From Hymenobacter properus (GTDB lineage Bacteria; Bacteroidota; Bacteroidia; Cytophagales; Hymenobacteraceae): a stretch of DNA of 64,000 bases. The DNA lies in the NCBI RefSeq assembly GCF_015694735.1, contig NZ_JADQDP010000002.1, forward strand, positions 868,001 through 932,000, given 5' to 3'. The notes under the pieces are model-generated. The model was not told where the DNA came from and did no database searches. It worked only from the letters and a program-made list of their open reading frames with translations. A program made the translations under genes and the position numbers. Numbering within the stretch: position 1 is the first letter of the stretch; each line of letters begins with the position of its first letter. Below are positions 8,354-18,309 of this stretch, in pieces.

Positions 8354-9151
8354 TTACTGCCCCCCCAACCAGGTTTTCAATTCGGTCACGCGGGGCTTGG
8401 AAATCACGACGTCTTCGCGCGCGGCGGGCCGGAGGTGCACCAGCATCCGGCCGTTGTAGTACGGCTCGAGCTCCGCCACGCTGGTCCGGGCAAAGAGCAC
8501 CTGCCGGTTGGCCCGGAAAAACTCGCCGGGATTGACCTGCGATTCCAGTTCATCGAGCGACACATCTAGGGCATATTCTTGCCCGCTGAGAGTGGTTAGA
8601 AAGACTAGGCGGTTGCGAATGGCAAAATGGGCCACCTCGGCCGCGGCAACGGGAATGAGCTTGGTTTTGTGCGGAATCAGCCAGCTCTTTTTATAAGCAG
8701 TGGCGCCCCCCAACTGCTGCACGGTGCGCAGGAGTTCGGCAAAGTCGGGCACGGGCGGGCTGGTGTTGGCCGGGGAGGCAGGCTCGGCATAGTGCTGCCG
8801 CAGGGCGTCGAATTTGTCAAACCCGCGCTCGAGCTTGGCGCGGGTGAGCGGCTTGAGCAGGTACTCGATGCCGTTTTGTTGAAAGGCCTGGAGCGCGTAC
8901 TCGTCATAGGCCGTGATGAAGATGACCGGGCAGGTCACCGTCACTTGTTGCAGCACGTCGAAGCTGCGGCCATCGCCCAGTTGGATGTCCATCAGCATCA
9001 GGTCGGGGGCGGCGTTTTCGCGCAGCCAGGCCACCGCGTCAGCCACGCTTTCCAGGTGGGCCAGCACCCGGGCATCGGGCCGCACCTCGCCGATAAAACG
9101 CTGAATGGAACGGGCGGTACTGAGTTCGTCTTCTACGAGGAGGATGTTCAC
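8354..9151 (-). CDS. LytTR family response regulator
   Basis: 265 residues. The receiver domain (1-120) carries acidic residues at E7/D8, phospho-acceptor D55 (LMLMDIQLGD), T80 and K100 (YLLKPL). The C-terminal LytTR DNA-binding domain (about 165-262) reads KTKLIPVAAAEVAHFAIRN and ends FFRANRQVLFARTSV...KPRVTELKTWL. It is the cognate regulator of the kinase whose gene ends 11 bp upstream on the same strand. The target is not shown by the sequence; the adjacent outer-membrane genes are candidates. Confidence 0.93.
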   Translation of the reverse strand: MNILLVEDELSTARSIQRFIGEVRPDARVLAHLESVADAVAWLRENAAPDLMLMDIQLGDGRSFDVLQQVTVTCPVIFITAYDEYALQAFQQNGIEYLLKPLTRAKLERGFDKFDALRQHYAEPASPANTSPPVPDFAELLRTVQQLGGATAYKKSWLIPHKTKLIPVAAAEVAHFAIRNRLVFLTTLSGQEYALDVSLDELESQVNPGEFFRANRQVLFARTSVAELEPYYNGRMLVHLRPAAREDVVISKPRVTELKTWLGGQ

Positions 9152-9162
9152 GTGGGATAAGG

Positions 9163-10257
9163 TTAAGCAGGCAAGGGAACGTACACCCGAAACTCATCGG
9201 CTGATTGTTCAACCAATACTTCCTGGTGATGGAGCATGCGAATCCGGCTGGTGAGGTTGCTCAACCCCACGCCGTTGCTGGGGGCGGCCATTGGGCGGGG
9301 CTGCCAGGTATTGCGCACCAGCAGCGTGGCCGGGGCCTGAAACTCGATGGCCACGCGCAGCGGGCGTTTGCGGGTAAACACGTTGTGTTTCACCACATTT
9401 TCGACCAGCAGCTGTAAGGCCAGCGGGGGAATGGTGCGGGCCATGACAGTGGCGGGCAAGTCGATGTGCAGGTCCAGGCTTTCGCCAAACCGCATTTGCA
9501 GCAGGTAACAGTACGAGCGCAGAAAGGCCACTTCCTCGCTAAGGGTAACGGCCGTTTGCTCGCCGTGCTGCAATGAATACCGGTACACCTCCGCGATTTC
9601 CTCCACGAATTGCTCGGCCGCGGCGGGCGCTTCGTGGATGAGGCTGCCGAGCGTGGAGAGGGAATTGAACAGGAAATGGGGGCTGAGCTGCTGTTTCAGG
9701 CCTTCGTAGCGCGCGGCCAGTTGCTCCTGCTTTAGCTGTTCGTTTTCGGTCGACACGTACTGGCTCCGCTCCATCGTTTCGATGGCCAATTGCACAACGA
9801 TAATGATGAAAGCGAAAATCTGCGAACCGGCCAAGGCGTTAATAAGCCGGGGCTGCTCGTGGTGCATGCCCCAGCTGTGCGGCAGGAAAAAACGCACCAC
9901 GGTAAACAACGCCGCGGCACTGAACGCAATGCCAACGCGCAACAGGATGTTAAGCCAGAGCGGCCGGTAGTCCAGCCAGTGCCGCAGCCGGTTGTCGCCG
10001 TAGCGCAGCACGTAGTTGATGGCCATCTGGAAAGCGACGCTCAAGGAGATGAAGCGAAACGCATTGAAGGCCGCTTCCATCGTCGTACCGGGCGAGAACG
10101 TGCTAATCCACGGCACCACCATCAGGCCCATCAGGGTGCAGGTGAAGAGCACCAGCCACGGGTATTGCCGGGGCGTAATTACCACCGGGGCCTGCCGGGC
10201 GGCCACGCCCCGCATCAGGGCGCCAAGGCGGTGCAGGTCGGAGGGGAGGAGCGGCAT
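9163..10257 (-). CDS. LytS-type sensor histidine kinase
   Basis: 364 residues from ATG 10257. The frame stays open to 10389, but that extension is poorly structured. Four transmembrane segments (about residues 30-160) are followed by a helical coiled linker, ENEQLKQEQLAARYEGLKQQ, and the phospho-acceptor motif SPHFLFNSLSTLG. The ATPase domain is short, as usual in the family, with N-box LLVENVVKHNV and GVGLSNLTSRI. It pairs with the LytTR regulator 11 bp downstream. The stimulus is unknown. Confidence 0.92.
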   Translation of the reverse strand: MPLLPSDLHRLGALMRGVAARQAPVVITPRQYPWLVLFTCTLMGLMVVPWISTFSPGTTMEAAFNAFRFISLSVAFQMAINYVLRYGDNRLRHWLDYRPLWLNILLRVGIAFSAAALFTVVRFFLPHSWGMHHEQPRLINALAGSQIFAFIIIVVQLAIETMERSQYVSTENEQLKQEQLAARYEGLKQQLSPHFLFNSLSTLGSLIHEAPAAAEQFVEEIAEVYRYSLQHGEQTAVTLSEEVAFLRSYCYLLQMRFGESLDLHIDLPATVMARTIPPLALQLLVENVVKHNVFTRKRPLRVAIEFQAPATLLVRNTWQPRPMAAPSNGVGLSNLTSRIRMLHHQEVLVEQSADEFRVYVPLPA

Positions 10258-10399
10258 GCGATGGGTAGCGTAAAGCAGGCGAAATCGGTGGCGGCAAGGC
10301 GTACAAATTTGCAGCGGCACCAGGAATAAAAACAGTGGCAATACGGCAAGGCACTTAGCTGGCCAACCGGCAGCGGCTCCTGTCCGCAAGGCCGGTAAC

Positions 10400-11464
10400 T
10401 CAGCGTTTCCGGGCCGGCACCGTTACCGACATGGTGAGCCCCACGTAGGCGGCGTTTTCAGCCTCCGCTTCGACGAGCACCCGGCTGGAGTTCTTCGCCG
10501 CCACCCACATGGAAACCGGCGTATCGAGCCCGCCCCGGATGCCCAACATAAAATAAGGGTTGACGGCGTACTCAAACAGGGCCCCGGTTTGCAGCGAAAG
10601 GCTGTTGGCTTCAAAGGTGCTGCTGAATCCTGGAACGGTGCCGGCACCAAACGAATGGGTGCTCATCACCTCCGTGCCCACGGAAAGCCAGCACTTGTTA
10701 GCCAGCAAGGGGCGGCGCAGGTGGGCCCGCAACGGCAGCAGCGCGTCAACCTCCCAGGCACTCTGCCCGAAGCGATGCCAGTAGGAAACCACGGGACTTA
10801 TCGGTATTTTTACGGACGGATTCAACTGCACCGTCAGGCCGGCGCTGAGCTTCGTTTCGGGGGTGCGGCGGAGCGTGAGCAAGGCCGTGAGGCCCCCAAC
10901 AAACTTCTCGGGCCAGTCGAAGCGGCGGCTCGCCCCCGTGACCGAGGCCAGGTACGTCACCGGCCGTTGCAGCAGCGAGTCCTGTCGCACGGCCGTCAGA
11001 GAGAAGGATAAATCTTCCCGCACGTAGGTGTAGGAGCCGCTTTCCCCGTTTGCGTCCGCCGCCCTTCTATAGCTTCCCTGCTCGCGCAAGTAATTGACGC
11101 CGGCCAGCAGCACCACCGGCGTAGTGATGAGCAAGGGGGCTACCCCCACCACGCGCAGTTGATGCCCTGGGGATGCTTCCCTATCGGCCGAGCGGCCCTC
11201 GTGTTCGGTTGTGATGCGGCGCGCCGGCAGCAGGCCCGACTGGATAACCAGCGGCCGCAGCATGGGCGCGGGGTAGACCGGCCGGGCGCTGTCGACCGGC
11301 AGCGCGGGCGTCAGGCGCGGGACGCTAGGCTGTGCCAGCCCAACCCGGGAACTTCCCAAACAGGCCACCAGGCTCAGGGCCAGCCCTTTTGGCAGGTGAT
11401 GACGAAAACAACGGTTGCGCGCATGACGATTTCTAGAACCAGATATGCGTGTTTGGACGCCCAT
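10400..11464 (-). CDS. putative outer-membrane beta-barrel protein
   Basis: 354 residues from ATG 11464. After a basic start there is a signal-like segment, LALSLVACLGSSRVGLAQ. The second half alternates short amphipathic strands (KLSAGLTVQLNPSVKIPISPVVSYWHRFG, SLQTGALFEYAVNPYFMLGIRGGL) and ends in a likely barrel strand, AYVGLTMSVTVPARKR. No family name can be assigned with confidence. It lies 142 bp upstream of the LytS start on the same strand and may share its regulation. Confidence 0.6.
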   Translation of the reverse strand: MGVQTRISGSRNRHARNRCFRHHLPKGLALSLVACLGSSRVGLAQPSVPRLTPALPVDSARPVYPAPMLRPLVIQSGLLPARRITTEHEGRSADREASPGHQLRVVGVAPLLITTPVVLLAGVNYLREQGSYRRAADANGESGSYTYVREDLSFSLTAVRQDSLLQRPVTYLASVTGASRRFDWPEKFVGGLTALLTLRRTPETKLSAGLTVQLNPSVKIPISPVVSYWHRFGQSAWEVDALLPLRAHLRRPLLANKCWLSVGTEVMSTHSFGAGTVPGFSSTFEANSLSLQTGALFEYAVNPYFMLGIRGGLDTPVSMWVAAKNSSRVLVEAEAENAAYVGLTMSVTVPARKR

Positions 11465-11758
11465 TGCTAGCTGTCTAAAGAGGATGAGACCGCAAGCTCG
11501 CCCGTCCTTTCTCCCGACGCCAGCCCCATGTGCACCAACTCGCCCAAATCACCGCTGAACTGACCCAAATAGGACATGGCCGAAGTCATTCAAATGCTGC
11601 TTGTTACTGGTTTCATCTATACGCTGGTATGTGCCTTCTGCTTACAGATGGAACAGCTTGGTCGAATTTTTTCTGCTAAAAGGGCCCGATGGCAGACGCG
11701 CTCCGTTCGATTGAAGGATTGTTATCACATGCGCTGGTCGTCGGCTGCAAGGCTGTCG
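11465..11758. other. gap with no supported gene
   Basis: A 66-codon plus-strand ORF (11576-11776) encodes one hydrophobic stretch but overlaps the 3' end of the minus-strand gene at 11759 and has no other support. No hairpin or RNA gene is evident. Confidence 0.4.
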
Positions 11759-12067
11759 TCATGCCGCGCTATTTGACATAAACTCTGCCCGAATGGTACC
11801 GGGAACGTAGGCTTCAACGGCTTTTTGGAAAGCTTCCAGAGTCGTTGTGTCGGGCTCTTGTCCGTCTTCCAACGCGGCCCTGATGGCATCCCAGAACTCG
11901 ACGTGGTTGTCATGAAAGCGGATAACCAACCGGTACACGTTGTAATCCACGTCGAAGATGGTGTCGAGTGCATCTTGGCCGGCAGCAATCTCCTCAAGTA
12001 ATCGCTGTTTGCCTAACGCACAGGCCACATCCATTTCGAAGAACGAGTTCAAGTCAGCGTATATCAT
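11759..12067 (-). CDS. small acidic hypothetical protein
   Basis: 102 residues from ATG 12067. The protein is soluble, helical and acidic (VACALGKQRLLEEIAAGQDALDTIFDVDYNVYRLVIRFHDNHVEFWDAIRAALEDGQE). The even, structured composition and clear start argue for a real gene. No family is recognised and no partner gene is adjacent. Confidence 0.6.
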   Translation of the reverse strand: MIYADLNSFFEMDVACALGKQRLLEEIAAGQDALDTIFDVDYNVYRLVIRFHDNHVEFWDAIRAALEDGQEPDTTTLEAFQKAVEAYVPGTIRAEFMSNSAA

Positions 12068-12376
12068 AGTTTACGCAAACGGTCCAATGAGCAAGTGCCG
12101 TTGCCGTCACCGGTTCGGCGCCGCATCGGCTCTAAATCGGTCACCGGTTCCGCGCCGGTTCGGCTGCCAGTTCGGTGAACGGAAGAATATCTTAGCCGAC
12201 TGGTCGCGCTAATGCTACCTTCGCTCTGGTCTCTACGGGTAGGCTAATAAGCTCTTTCCTGGCAATGAACGGGCCCCAGTGCCTCATTTTTGGGGGAGTA
12301 TAAGAACAAAACCCCGCCAAAAAGCCGCGACGGCCCGGCAGGGGCAGCGGCTTTTCGGGGGAAGCCATCCCCGGGC
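12068..12376. other. intergenic gap with short GC-rich direct repeats
   Basis: About 300 bp without a gene. It contains two near-copies of GTCACCGGTTC(G/C)GCGCC about 32 bp apart (around 12107 and 12139). These are too short and too few to name; no promoter or RNA could be assigned. Confidence 0.35.
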
Positions 12377-12622
12377 TTATTCAGCGTCGCCGGACCTGGA
12401 AACGGTGGGCTCTGGGGCGTGGCGGGCCCGGGCCAAAGCCAGCAGCCGGCCGGCGTCGCGGTGCAACGCCGTCGCCGCGCGGGCCACCAGTTCGTTCAGC
12501 TCCACCCCCGGCAGGGCCCCACCCAGCACGTTGATGACCGCGAGGCAGACCAGGGCGAGCCCCGCCGTGAGCAGCGCGGCTGCCCGGAACAACAGATGGG
12601 CGTAGAACTGGAGCAGGGGCAT
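12377..12622 (-). CDS. small membrane protein, hypothetical
   Basis: 81 codons from ATG 12622 (MPLLQFYAHLLFRAAALLTAGLAL...). One or two transmembrane helices span residues 8-40, followed by an amphipathic helix, ELNELVARAATALHRDAGRLLALARA. A longer reading to 12772 adds an unstructured N-terminus and is less likely. There is no known family. Confidence 0.45.
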   Translation of the reverse strand: MPLLQFYAHLLFRAAALLTAGLALVCLAVINVLGGALPGVELNELVARAATALHRDAGRLLALARARHAPEPTVSRSGDAE

Positions 12623-13360
12623 ATAGCGGGGCGGCAAAAGCAGAAAGGTGAGTCCTTCCGGCGGGCTAATATATGGAAGAAACATAGGCCAGCACCCGCG
12701 CGGGTGGCCGTGTCCACTGGGTTGGTCGGCCTCCCTGAACTTGCGTTCAGGAAAACGGCGGTTTCGACGCATTATTCCTACCTGGCGCAGAGCTTCAACG
12801 CTTACGCCACCGAAATGTCAGCACTTTCCTCAAAAGGAAGGCACGACAGTTAAAGTACCTACACCTTAGGAGCTATTCTGTAACGGGCGGGGAGGGTAAA
12901 ACGAAAAGAAACACAATTGCCAGACCGGGTACAACTAGAGTAGCGAGACTTGTTCTGTTTGCCAATTCGCTGCTCAGGAGGTAATTTGGGGAGGCGGGCC
13001 AGGTTAAACCCAGCGAAAACAACCCCGGCTGTTCTTAACAAGAATGACTGTAATACCCTTACGCGGCCAGAAACGCAGGTTTTCTATCAATTCGCACAAC
13101 ATAGCGCAGAGATTGCGCCCATTAGCATATGACTTCGAGCACTGGACTGGATTAAGGTCGTTCCCCGAGGTCTAAGGCAGACAGAACATTTCGCCTGCTT
13201 TCTCCAGGAAACAGCTCGCAACTAAATACGGAACAGCCCCAGACTTAATAAAAGCTAACGACACACGCTCCCGCGAGGACAGATTTCAAGCGCCAATATT
13301 ATAGTAGGGATTGCGAGGACGTTACCACCCGCATGACGCTGCAATAGCTCTCACCTCAAA
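12623..13360. other. AT-richer gap, no gene seen
   Basis: About 740 bp between the small membrane protein and the 3' end of the large helicase gene. Only short unsupported ORFs occur. The base composition is more AT-rich than the surroundings, as often seen at the edge of acquired DNA, but no integrase, transposon end or copy of the tRNA-Arg 3' end at 22.2 kb could be recognised. Confidence 0.4.
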
Positions 13361-16300
13361 CTATAATGGCTTTAAAATCCCACTGGTTTCGGTTAGTTTT
13401 TGCTCGGCTACCAGCCGGTCAATAGTTGCTGCAAAAACCTGCCTCTGTTCTTCGCTTGGGCGGCTAAAGCCCAACAGGCGGGTCGCTGGAAGGGCCACTG
13501 CTTCCCTCTCTATGGCGAAGCTGTCCCGCACCACCGTAAGTACGGACGCCGCCAATTCCTCGGGGGCAATAAAGGTGAGTTTGCGCGAAATGGCCGGCAA
13601 GGTACTGCGCTCACGTAGGGGAGCAGCGGAAGGCGGCATGGTTGGGGCCCACAGAAAGTCGCCCTGCTGCCGGACGCTGCCCATCTTGCCTGCCAGTCGA
13701 ATCGCCTCAGCGACACTGGCACGTATGCGGGAACCCACCTGGGTGGCCCCGGTGGCAGAAGCTAATCGGCGTGTTACTTCATCTGCGTGAACAGGACTTT
13801 CCACGGCTACTACTTCCGCTACCCAAGCGGACAGACGGCCAGTGGGGTGTTGATGCAATTCCAACTGCCGAATGGCGGCCGGCAATTGGGCTACCTGGTA
13901 GGGCAAAGCTGCTGTGACCTCAGAGGCGGTGGGTTCTTCACGCTCTAAGCCACCCTCCAGTGCAGCGGCTGGTTCTACTTCTGGCTCATCGGGTTGGTCA
14001 AGGGCGAGGAGCCGGCGAGCTTCTTCAATCGCGGCCACGGCGCGCTCCGTTTCTCGGGCGGGGTCGCGGAACCAATCGGTGCTCCAGATGCGGTGCAGAC
14101 GCCAGCCCACGGCTTCGAGTACCTGTTGGCGCAGCCGGTCCCGGTCACGGGCCGAGCGGGCTGAATGGTACATGGCGCCGTCGCACTCAATGCCGAGTAC
14201 GTATCGGCCCGGCTGGTCGGGGTCCACTACGGCTAGGTCGATGTAGAACCCCTGGCTGCCAATTTGGGGGCGTATCTGGTAGCCTCGGGCCGTGAGAGCC
14301 CGGTAGACGGCTTCTTCAAACGGCGACTCCATTTCCCGGCCCGTTTCCTCGTTCTGGTTCAGACGGCCGTGTTGCGCAAAATTGAGGAAGGTTTTGAGCG
14401 CTGCTACCCCCTTGGCCCGCGTGCGGTTGAGGTCGAGGTCGTCGGCCGTCAAGTTGGTAAACACTTCGCAGCGTTGCTTGGCACGGGTGATGAGCACGTT
14501 AAGGCGACGCTCGCCGCCTTCGCCGTTGAGTGGCCCAAAGCTCATGGTAAGGTAGCCGTCCTTGGTGCGGCCGTAACCGACGCTGATGAGAATCACGTCC
14601 CGCTCGTCGCCCTGCACGTTTTCCAGGTTCTTGATAAAGAAGGGCTCGTGGGCGTGGCGATTGAAAAAGGCTTCCGTTTCGGGGTGCTGCTTGCGGCGAA
14701 TTTCTAGCGCATCCTGAATAGCCTGGCGCTGGGCCGTGCTGAAGGCCACCACGCCTAGTGTGAGCTTGGGTGTGGTACGGGCATGGTGCAGCACGGCATC
14801 GGCCACGGCTGCCGCCTCCAGTGGATTGGTTCGCGTGGTGCCACGCTCGTAGTGCGTGTCAGGCAAGTGATGGTACACGAGGCCCAATTGGCCCTTGCCG
14901 CCGGGGCTGGGGAAAATGACCAGCTTGTCCTCGTAAAACAGGTGGTTGGACGCGGCAATCAGCGACTGGTGCAGGCTGCGGTAATGCCAGCGCAGCATAC
15001 GCTCCGGCATCTGGCGGGCTTTGCACAACTCCAGAATGCTTTGGATATCGGCGGTCACGTTTTCTTCGTCGGCGTCCTCGCCCGCCCCCGTGAGCGAGTC
15101 AAAGAAGCTGGTGGGCGGCAACTGCTTGGAGTCGCCCACGACGACCAATTGCTTGCCCCGAGCCACAGCGCCCAAGGCATCGACGGGCTTCACCTGGCTG
15201 GCTTCGTCGAACACGACCAAATCAAACTCCACCGCGCCCGGTGGCAGAAAGCTCGCCACGGACAGCGGCGACATCATAAACACCGGCTTGATGGCCTGCA
15301 CGGCCCGGCCCGCTTCCCGCATGAGCTTGCGCAAGGGCAGGTGCCGGGTCTTCTTCGCAAATTCGTTCTTGATGACGAGCATTTGCCCACCGGCCTGCGG
15401 GTTGGGCAGTTGGGCGTGGTGGTTCTGCATGGCCCGCACGCGGTTGTGGTAGAGGCTATCGCGGTCGGCCTGACGGAAACGGGTGGCCAGCTCCTCGTGC
15501 CCCGCACGCTCAAACTGGCGCAAGGCCGGGTGCCGCTCGTAGGCCAACTGTTGGAGGTATTCCAGCCAGGTTTGGCGCACGGCAGCGGCTAGAAAACGGG
15601 CTGCTTCTGACCAGCTTTCGGCCAGCAGGAGCAATTCGGGTAGCTGTTCCGTCTGGACACTGGCGGCCACGTTGTTCCATTCCGTCACTAGGCGCAAGGC
15701 CGGCAAATCGTCGGCCCAGGCGCTTAGCGTGGCCCGCTGCAAGTCGAATACCTGGAATTGCAACCGGCCGTTAGGGCCAAAGCGGCGGGCTTCGTTTAGG
15801 CGGAGGGCATCGGCTAGGCCCTGCACAGCGGTGCGTTGCTGGGCCAATGCTGCTTCTAAAGATGCTAAAGGGCTGGCCACGGCGTCAGAAGCAGTGGCTT
15901 GGGCGAGGTAGCCCACAAGCGCCTCCGGCAACTCGTTGCGGCTGATGCGCTGGTGCGTTACCGTCAGATAATCAGTCACGCGGCGGAGCGTCGCCCAGTC
16001 CGAGCGCAAGCCTTGCCAAGCCGTACCAAATAATGGGCCGGTCAGTGCCGTGGCCTCCGCAACGGTTTGGCTATGTCGGCTGGCCTCGTGGATGGCGTCA
16101 ATTACCGTGACCACAGCCGCCGCCTCGTCGGGCAAGGTCGTTTGCCAAATGCTTTGCAGCCGCTTGCGGGCGCGCCGGTAATCGCCGCTCAGGAACTTCC
16201 ACCACTTGTCGCCATAGGCCAGCAAGGCGGCCCGCTCCGGGAACAATTGCTGGCTCCAGGCTTCGGGCAGCAGCGTGGTATCATATTGCTGATGCAGCGC

Positions 16301-18136
16301 CGCGTATGCCTCGCCGGCTTGTAGCACCTCGGCTAGGCGGCTTCCTTGGTGCGCCCACGCTGCATCGGCGACGGCTGCACCCATCAGTGGGGGGGCCAAC
16401 TGCGCATGGCGGGCAGCTGGCAATAAGGCTTCGGCCGCCGTTCGCTCCTCGGGGACCGGCAGCCCTAAGTGCCTTGCCAAGATGGTTGCGGCAGTTTCTA
16501 GGGCCTGTACCGCCGCCTGGGCGTCGCGCAATTGCACCACTAGGGCATCTTGGGCGGCCGGTAAGAGCACCGTCAGTTCGCTGCCCCAAAAGAGCAAGTT
16601 TTTAGGCACGCCCGTTTTCTGCAAGGTGGCTTGCAGACGGGTGGCCAGGGCTTCAGCATGAGCCGCGTCGGCATCCGTCCAACTGCTCAACCGGGCAAAG
16701 GCGATGCGCGGCAGCGCCACCGAACCGCGCTCCTCATTGAGCCGCAGTAATTCGCCTGTTACCTGCTGGGCAGTGCGACGACTGCGGCCTAGCGGCGCGT
16801 TTACGGCCAGAGCGTAGTCGTTTAGGGACTGGCGGTAGCGTGGGAGTTGGGCCATCTGGTCGGCCACTACGGCGGCTGTGGCGGGACGCCCCAAGCTCAG
16901 CGTGTGGCGCAGTTCGTCGTGCAACGCCTTCTTGTTGGCTTTGTGGCTGTGCAGTTCTAAGCAGGCTGCGCCCAAGCCCAGCGCATCTAGGCGGCGCTTC
17001 ACCACTTCAAGGGCCGCCATCTTTTCGGCCACGAACAGCACCTTTTTGCCCGCGCCGATGGCTTCGGCCAACAAATTGGCAATGGTCTGCGACTTGCCGG
17101 TACCAGGAGGTCCTTGGATGACGAGGTTGCGGCCCTCGTGCACGGCAAGCAGCGCCAGCAGCTGTGACGAATCGGCATCTAACACTTGGTGTAGTTCCGC
17201 CGCCGGGCTTTCATTGTCCAGAAAGGCCGTGTCATTGACCGAGGGCGCTGCGTCGCGGAAACCCGTATCCCGGCCTAGCAGCGCCCCGATGGCCGGATGC
17301 TCCAACAATCCCTCACCGGCCGGCCAGGTCGTGGGGTCCAGGTCCCGGTACAGCATGAACTTGCCGAACGAGAAGAAACTCAGGGCAATGCTGTCTTCCT
17401 CTACCCGCCAGCGCGTAAAACTTGCTACGGCTTCGCGAACGGCGGCGTAATAAGTGGCCAGGTTACCTTCCTCGTCCAGGTCGGGGAGGGGCAGTGCGAG
17501 GCCGAAACTGGCCTTCAGCTTGGCCTGTAAGGACAGGTTGCCCTCCACTTCGGCGCCGGTATGCCGCAGCTTGAATCGTTCGGCGGCAGTGCCGCGCTCC
17601 AGCAGCACCGGCACCAGTACCAGCGGCGCTTGGCGGGCTTCTTCGCTGCTTTCTGACTCATACCAGGTGAGCATCCCTAACGCTAGGTATAGAATGTTCA
17701 CCCCTTGCTCTTCCAGGCTGGTCCGCGCCGTGTAGTAGGTGTTGAGCAGACGGCTCTCCAGCTTCGCGAGCGGCTCGGCGGTTTGTAACTTATTATCCGT
17801 CAACAATGCCTGCCGTTCGGCCTCGGTGAGCGTATTGGGTTCCGGTGGGAGTACATCGCTTTCTATTGCTTCTAGACTAGTGGCCTCGAAAAGAGAGTTA
17901 GTCGCAGCAGCTTTTTTCTTTGACTCTGGTGCGGCCTGGAAATACATCGTCTTGCCTTGTTTTACCAAGACATCGTACGCCGGAGCAGCTTCTTCCCGAA
18001 CTACTGCTACTCCTTGGGCTTTGGATAGTCGAAAGTTGAGCAGCGGGTTGCGCAAGCCCAAGTCCAATAATTCTTGACGGGAAGCCTCTAGGCGGGCGGC
18101 GAGCGAAAGTTGCTCCTCGGGTAGAGAAGAAATCAT
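13361..18136 (-). CDS. DUF4011 / SF1 helicase / PD-(D/E)XK nuclease / DUF3320 protein
   Basis: 1591 residues from ATG 18136; the frame can be read from a TTG at 18190. An N-terminal DUF4011 region (DLGLRNPLLNFRL near residue 25) leads to an SF1 ATPase with Walker A GPPGTGKS at about 342-349. A long helical insert follows, then Walker B FDEASQ at about 976, VVGDSKQLPPTSFF, and motifs V/VI VQGDERDVILISVGYG and RRLNVLITRAKQR. A Vsr/MTES_1575-like nuclease spans about 1270-1367 (SPFEEAVYRAL, FYIDLAV with D1300, GIECDGAMYH). A DUF3320 domain ends the protein (about 1420-1591). Large proteins of this kind occur in bacterial defence loci and are thought to unwind and cut foreign DNA. The divergent neighbour at 18310 and the nearby tRNA fit a defence island; the function here is inferred. 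Confidence 0.92.
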   Translation of the reverse strand: MISSLPEEQLSLAARLEASRQELLDLGLRNPLLNFRLSKAQGVAVVREEAAPAYDVLVKQGKTMYFQAAPESKKKAAATNSLFEATSLEAIESDVLPPEPNTLTEAERQALLTDNKLQTAEPLAKLESRLLNTYYTARTSLEEQGVNILYLALGMLTWYESESSEEARQAPLVLVPVLLERGTAAERFKLRHTGAEVEGNLSLQAKLKASFGLALPLPDLDEEGNLATYYAAVREAVASFTRWRVEEDSIALSFFSFGKFMLYRDLDPTTWPAGEGLLEHPAIGALLGRDTGFRDAAPSVNDTAFLDNESPAAELHQVLDADSSQLLALLAVHEGRNLVIQGPPGTGKSQTIANLLAEAIGAGKKVLFVAEKMAALEVVKRRLDALGLGAACLELHSHKANKKALHDELRHTLSLGRPATAAVVADQMAQLPRYRQSLNDYALAVNAPLGRSRRTAQQVTGELLRLNEERGSVALPRIAFARLSSWTDADAAHAEALATRLQATLQKTGVPKNLLFWGSELTVLLPAAQDALVVQLRDAQAAVQALETAATILARHLGLPVPEERTAAEALLPAARHAQLAPPLMGAAVADAAWAHQGSRLAEVLQAGEAYAALHQQYDTTLLPEAWSQQLFPERAALLAYGDKWWKFLSGDYRRARKRLQSIWQTTLPDEAAAVVTVIDAIHEASRHSQTVAEATALTGPLFGTAWQGLRSDWATLRRVTDYLTVTHQRISRNELPEALVGYLAQATASDAVASPLASLEAALAQQRTAVQGLADALRLNEARRFGPNGRLQFQVFDLQRATLSAWADDLPALRLVTEWNNVAASVQTEQLPELLLLAESWSEAARFLAAAVRQTWLEYLQQLAYERHPALRQFERAGHEELATRFRQADRDSLYHNRVRAMQNHHAQLPNPQAGGQMLVIKNEFAKKTRHLPLRKLMREAGRAVQAIKPVFMMSPLSVASFLPPGAVEFDLVVFDEASQVKPVDALGAVARGKQLVVVGDSKQLPPTSFFDSLTGAGEDADEENVTADIQSILELCKARQMPERMLRWHYRSLHQSLIAASNHLFYEDKLVIFPSPGGKGQLGLVYHHLPDTHYERGTTRTNPLEAAAVADAVLHHARTTPKLTLGVVAFSTAQRQAIQDALEIRRKQHPETEAFFNRHAHEPFFIKNLENVQGDERDVILISVGYGRTKDGYLTMSFGPLNGEGGERRLNVLITRAKQRCEVFTNLTADDLDLNRTRAKGVAALKTFLNFAQHGRLNQNEETGREMESPFEEAVYRALTARGYQIRPQIGSQGFYIDLAVVDPDQPGRYVLGIECDGAMYHSARSARDRDRLRQQVLEAVGWRLHRIWSTDWFRDPARETERAVAAIEEARRLLALDQPDEPEVEPAAALEGGLEREEPTASEVTAALPYQVAQLPAAIRQLELHQHPTGRLSAWVAEVVAVESPVHADEVTRRLASATGATQVGSRIRASVAEAIRLAGKMGSVRQQGDFLWAPTMPPSAAPLRERSTLPAISRKLTFIAPEELAASVLTVVRDSFAIEREAVALPATRLLGFSRPSEEQRQVFAATIDRLVAEQKLTETSGILKPL

Positions 18137-18309
18137 ACAGAGCTGTTGAAAAAAGAGATGGTTAGTTGAAGCATTATTTTTCAGCTTCAATAGCCGTGCA
18201 ACTTACTAATAATGGCCAAAATTTACTCGTTATTTCAATAATTGAGAGCCACCTTTAAATGGGCCTTTAATCTGCCGGAATGGTTTTATAACTGCTACCG
18301 TAACTCTCT

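Noticed and set aside
11576..11776. 66-codon ORF with a hydrophobic start
   Set aside because: Overlaps the 3' end of a better-supported opposite-strand gene and has no conserved feature.
12377..12772. 131-residue reading of the small membrane protein
   Set aside because: The added 50 residues before ATG 12622 are basic and unstructured; the shorter form places a hydrophobic helix near the start.
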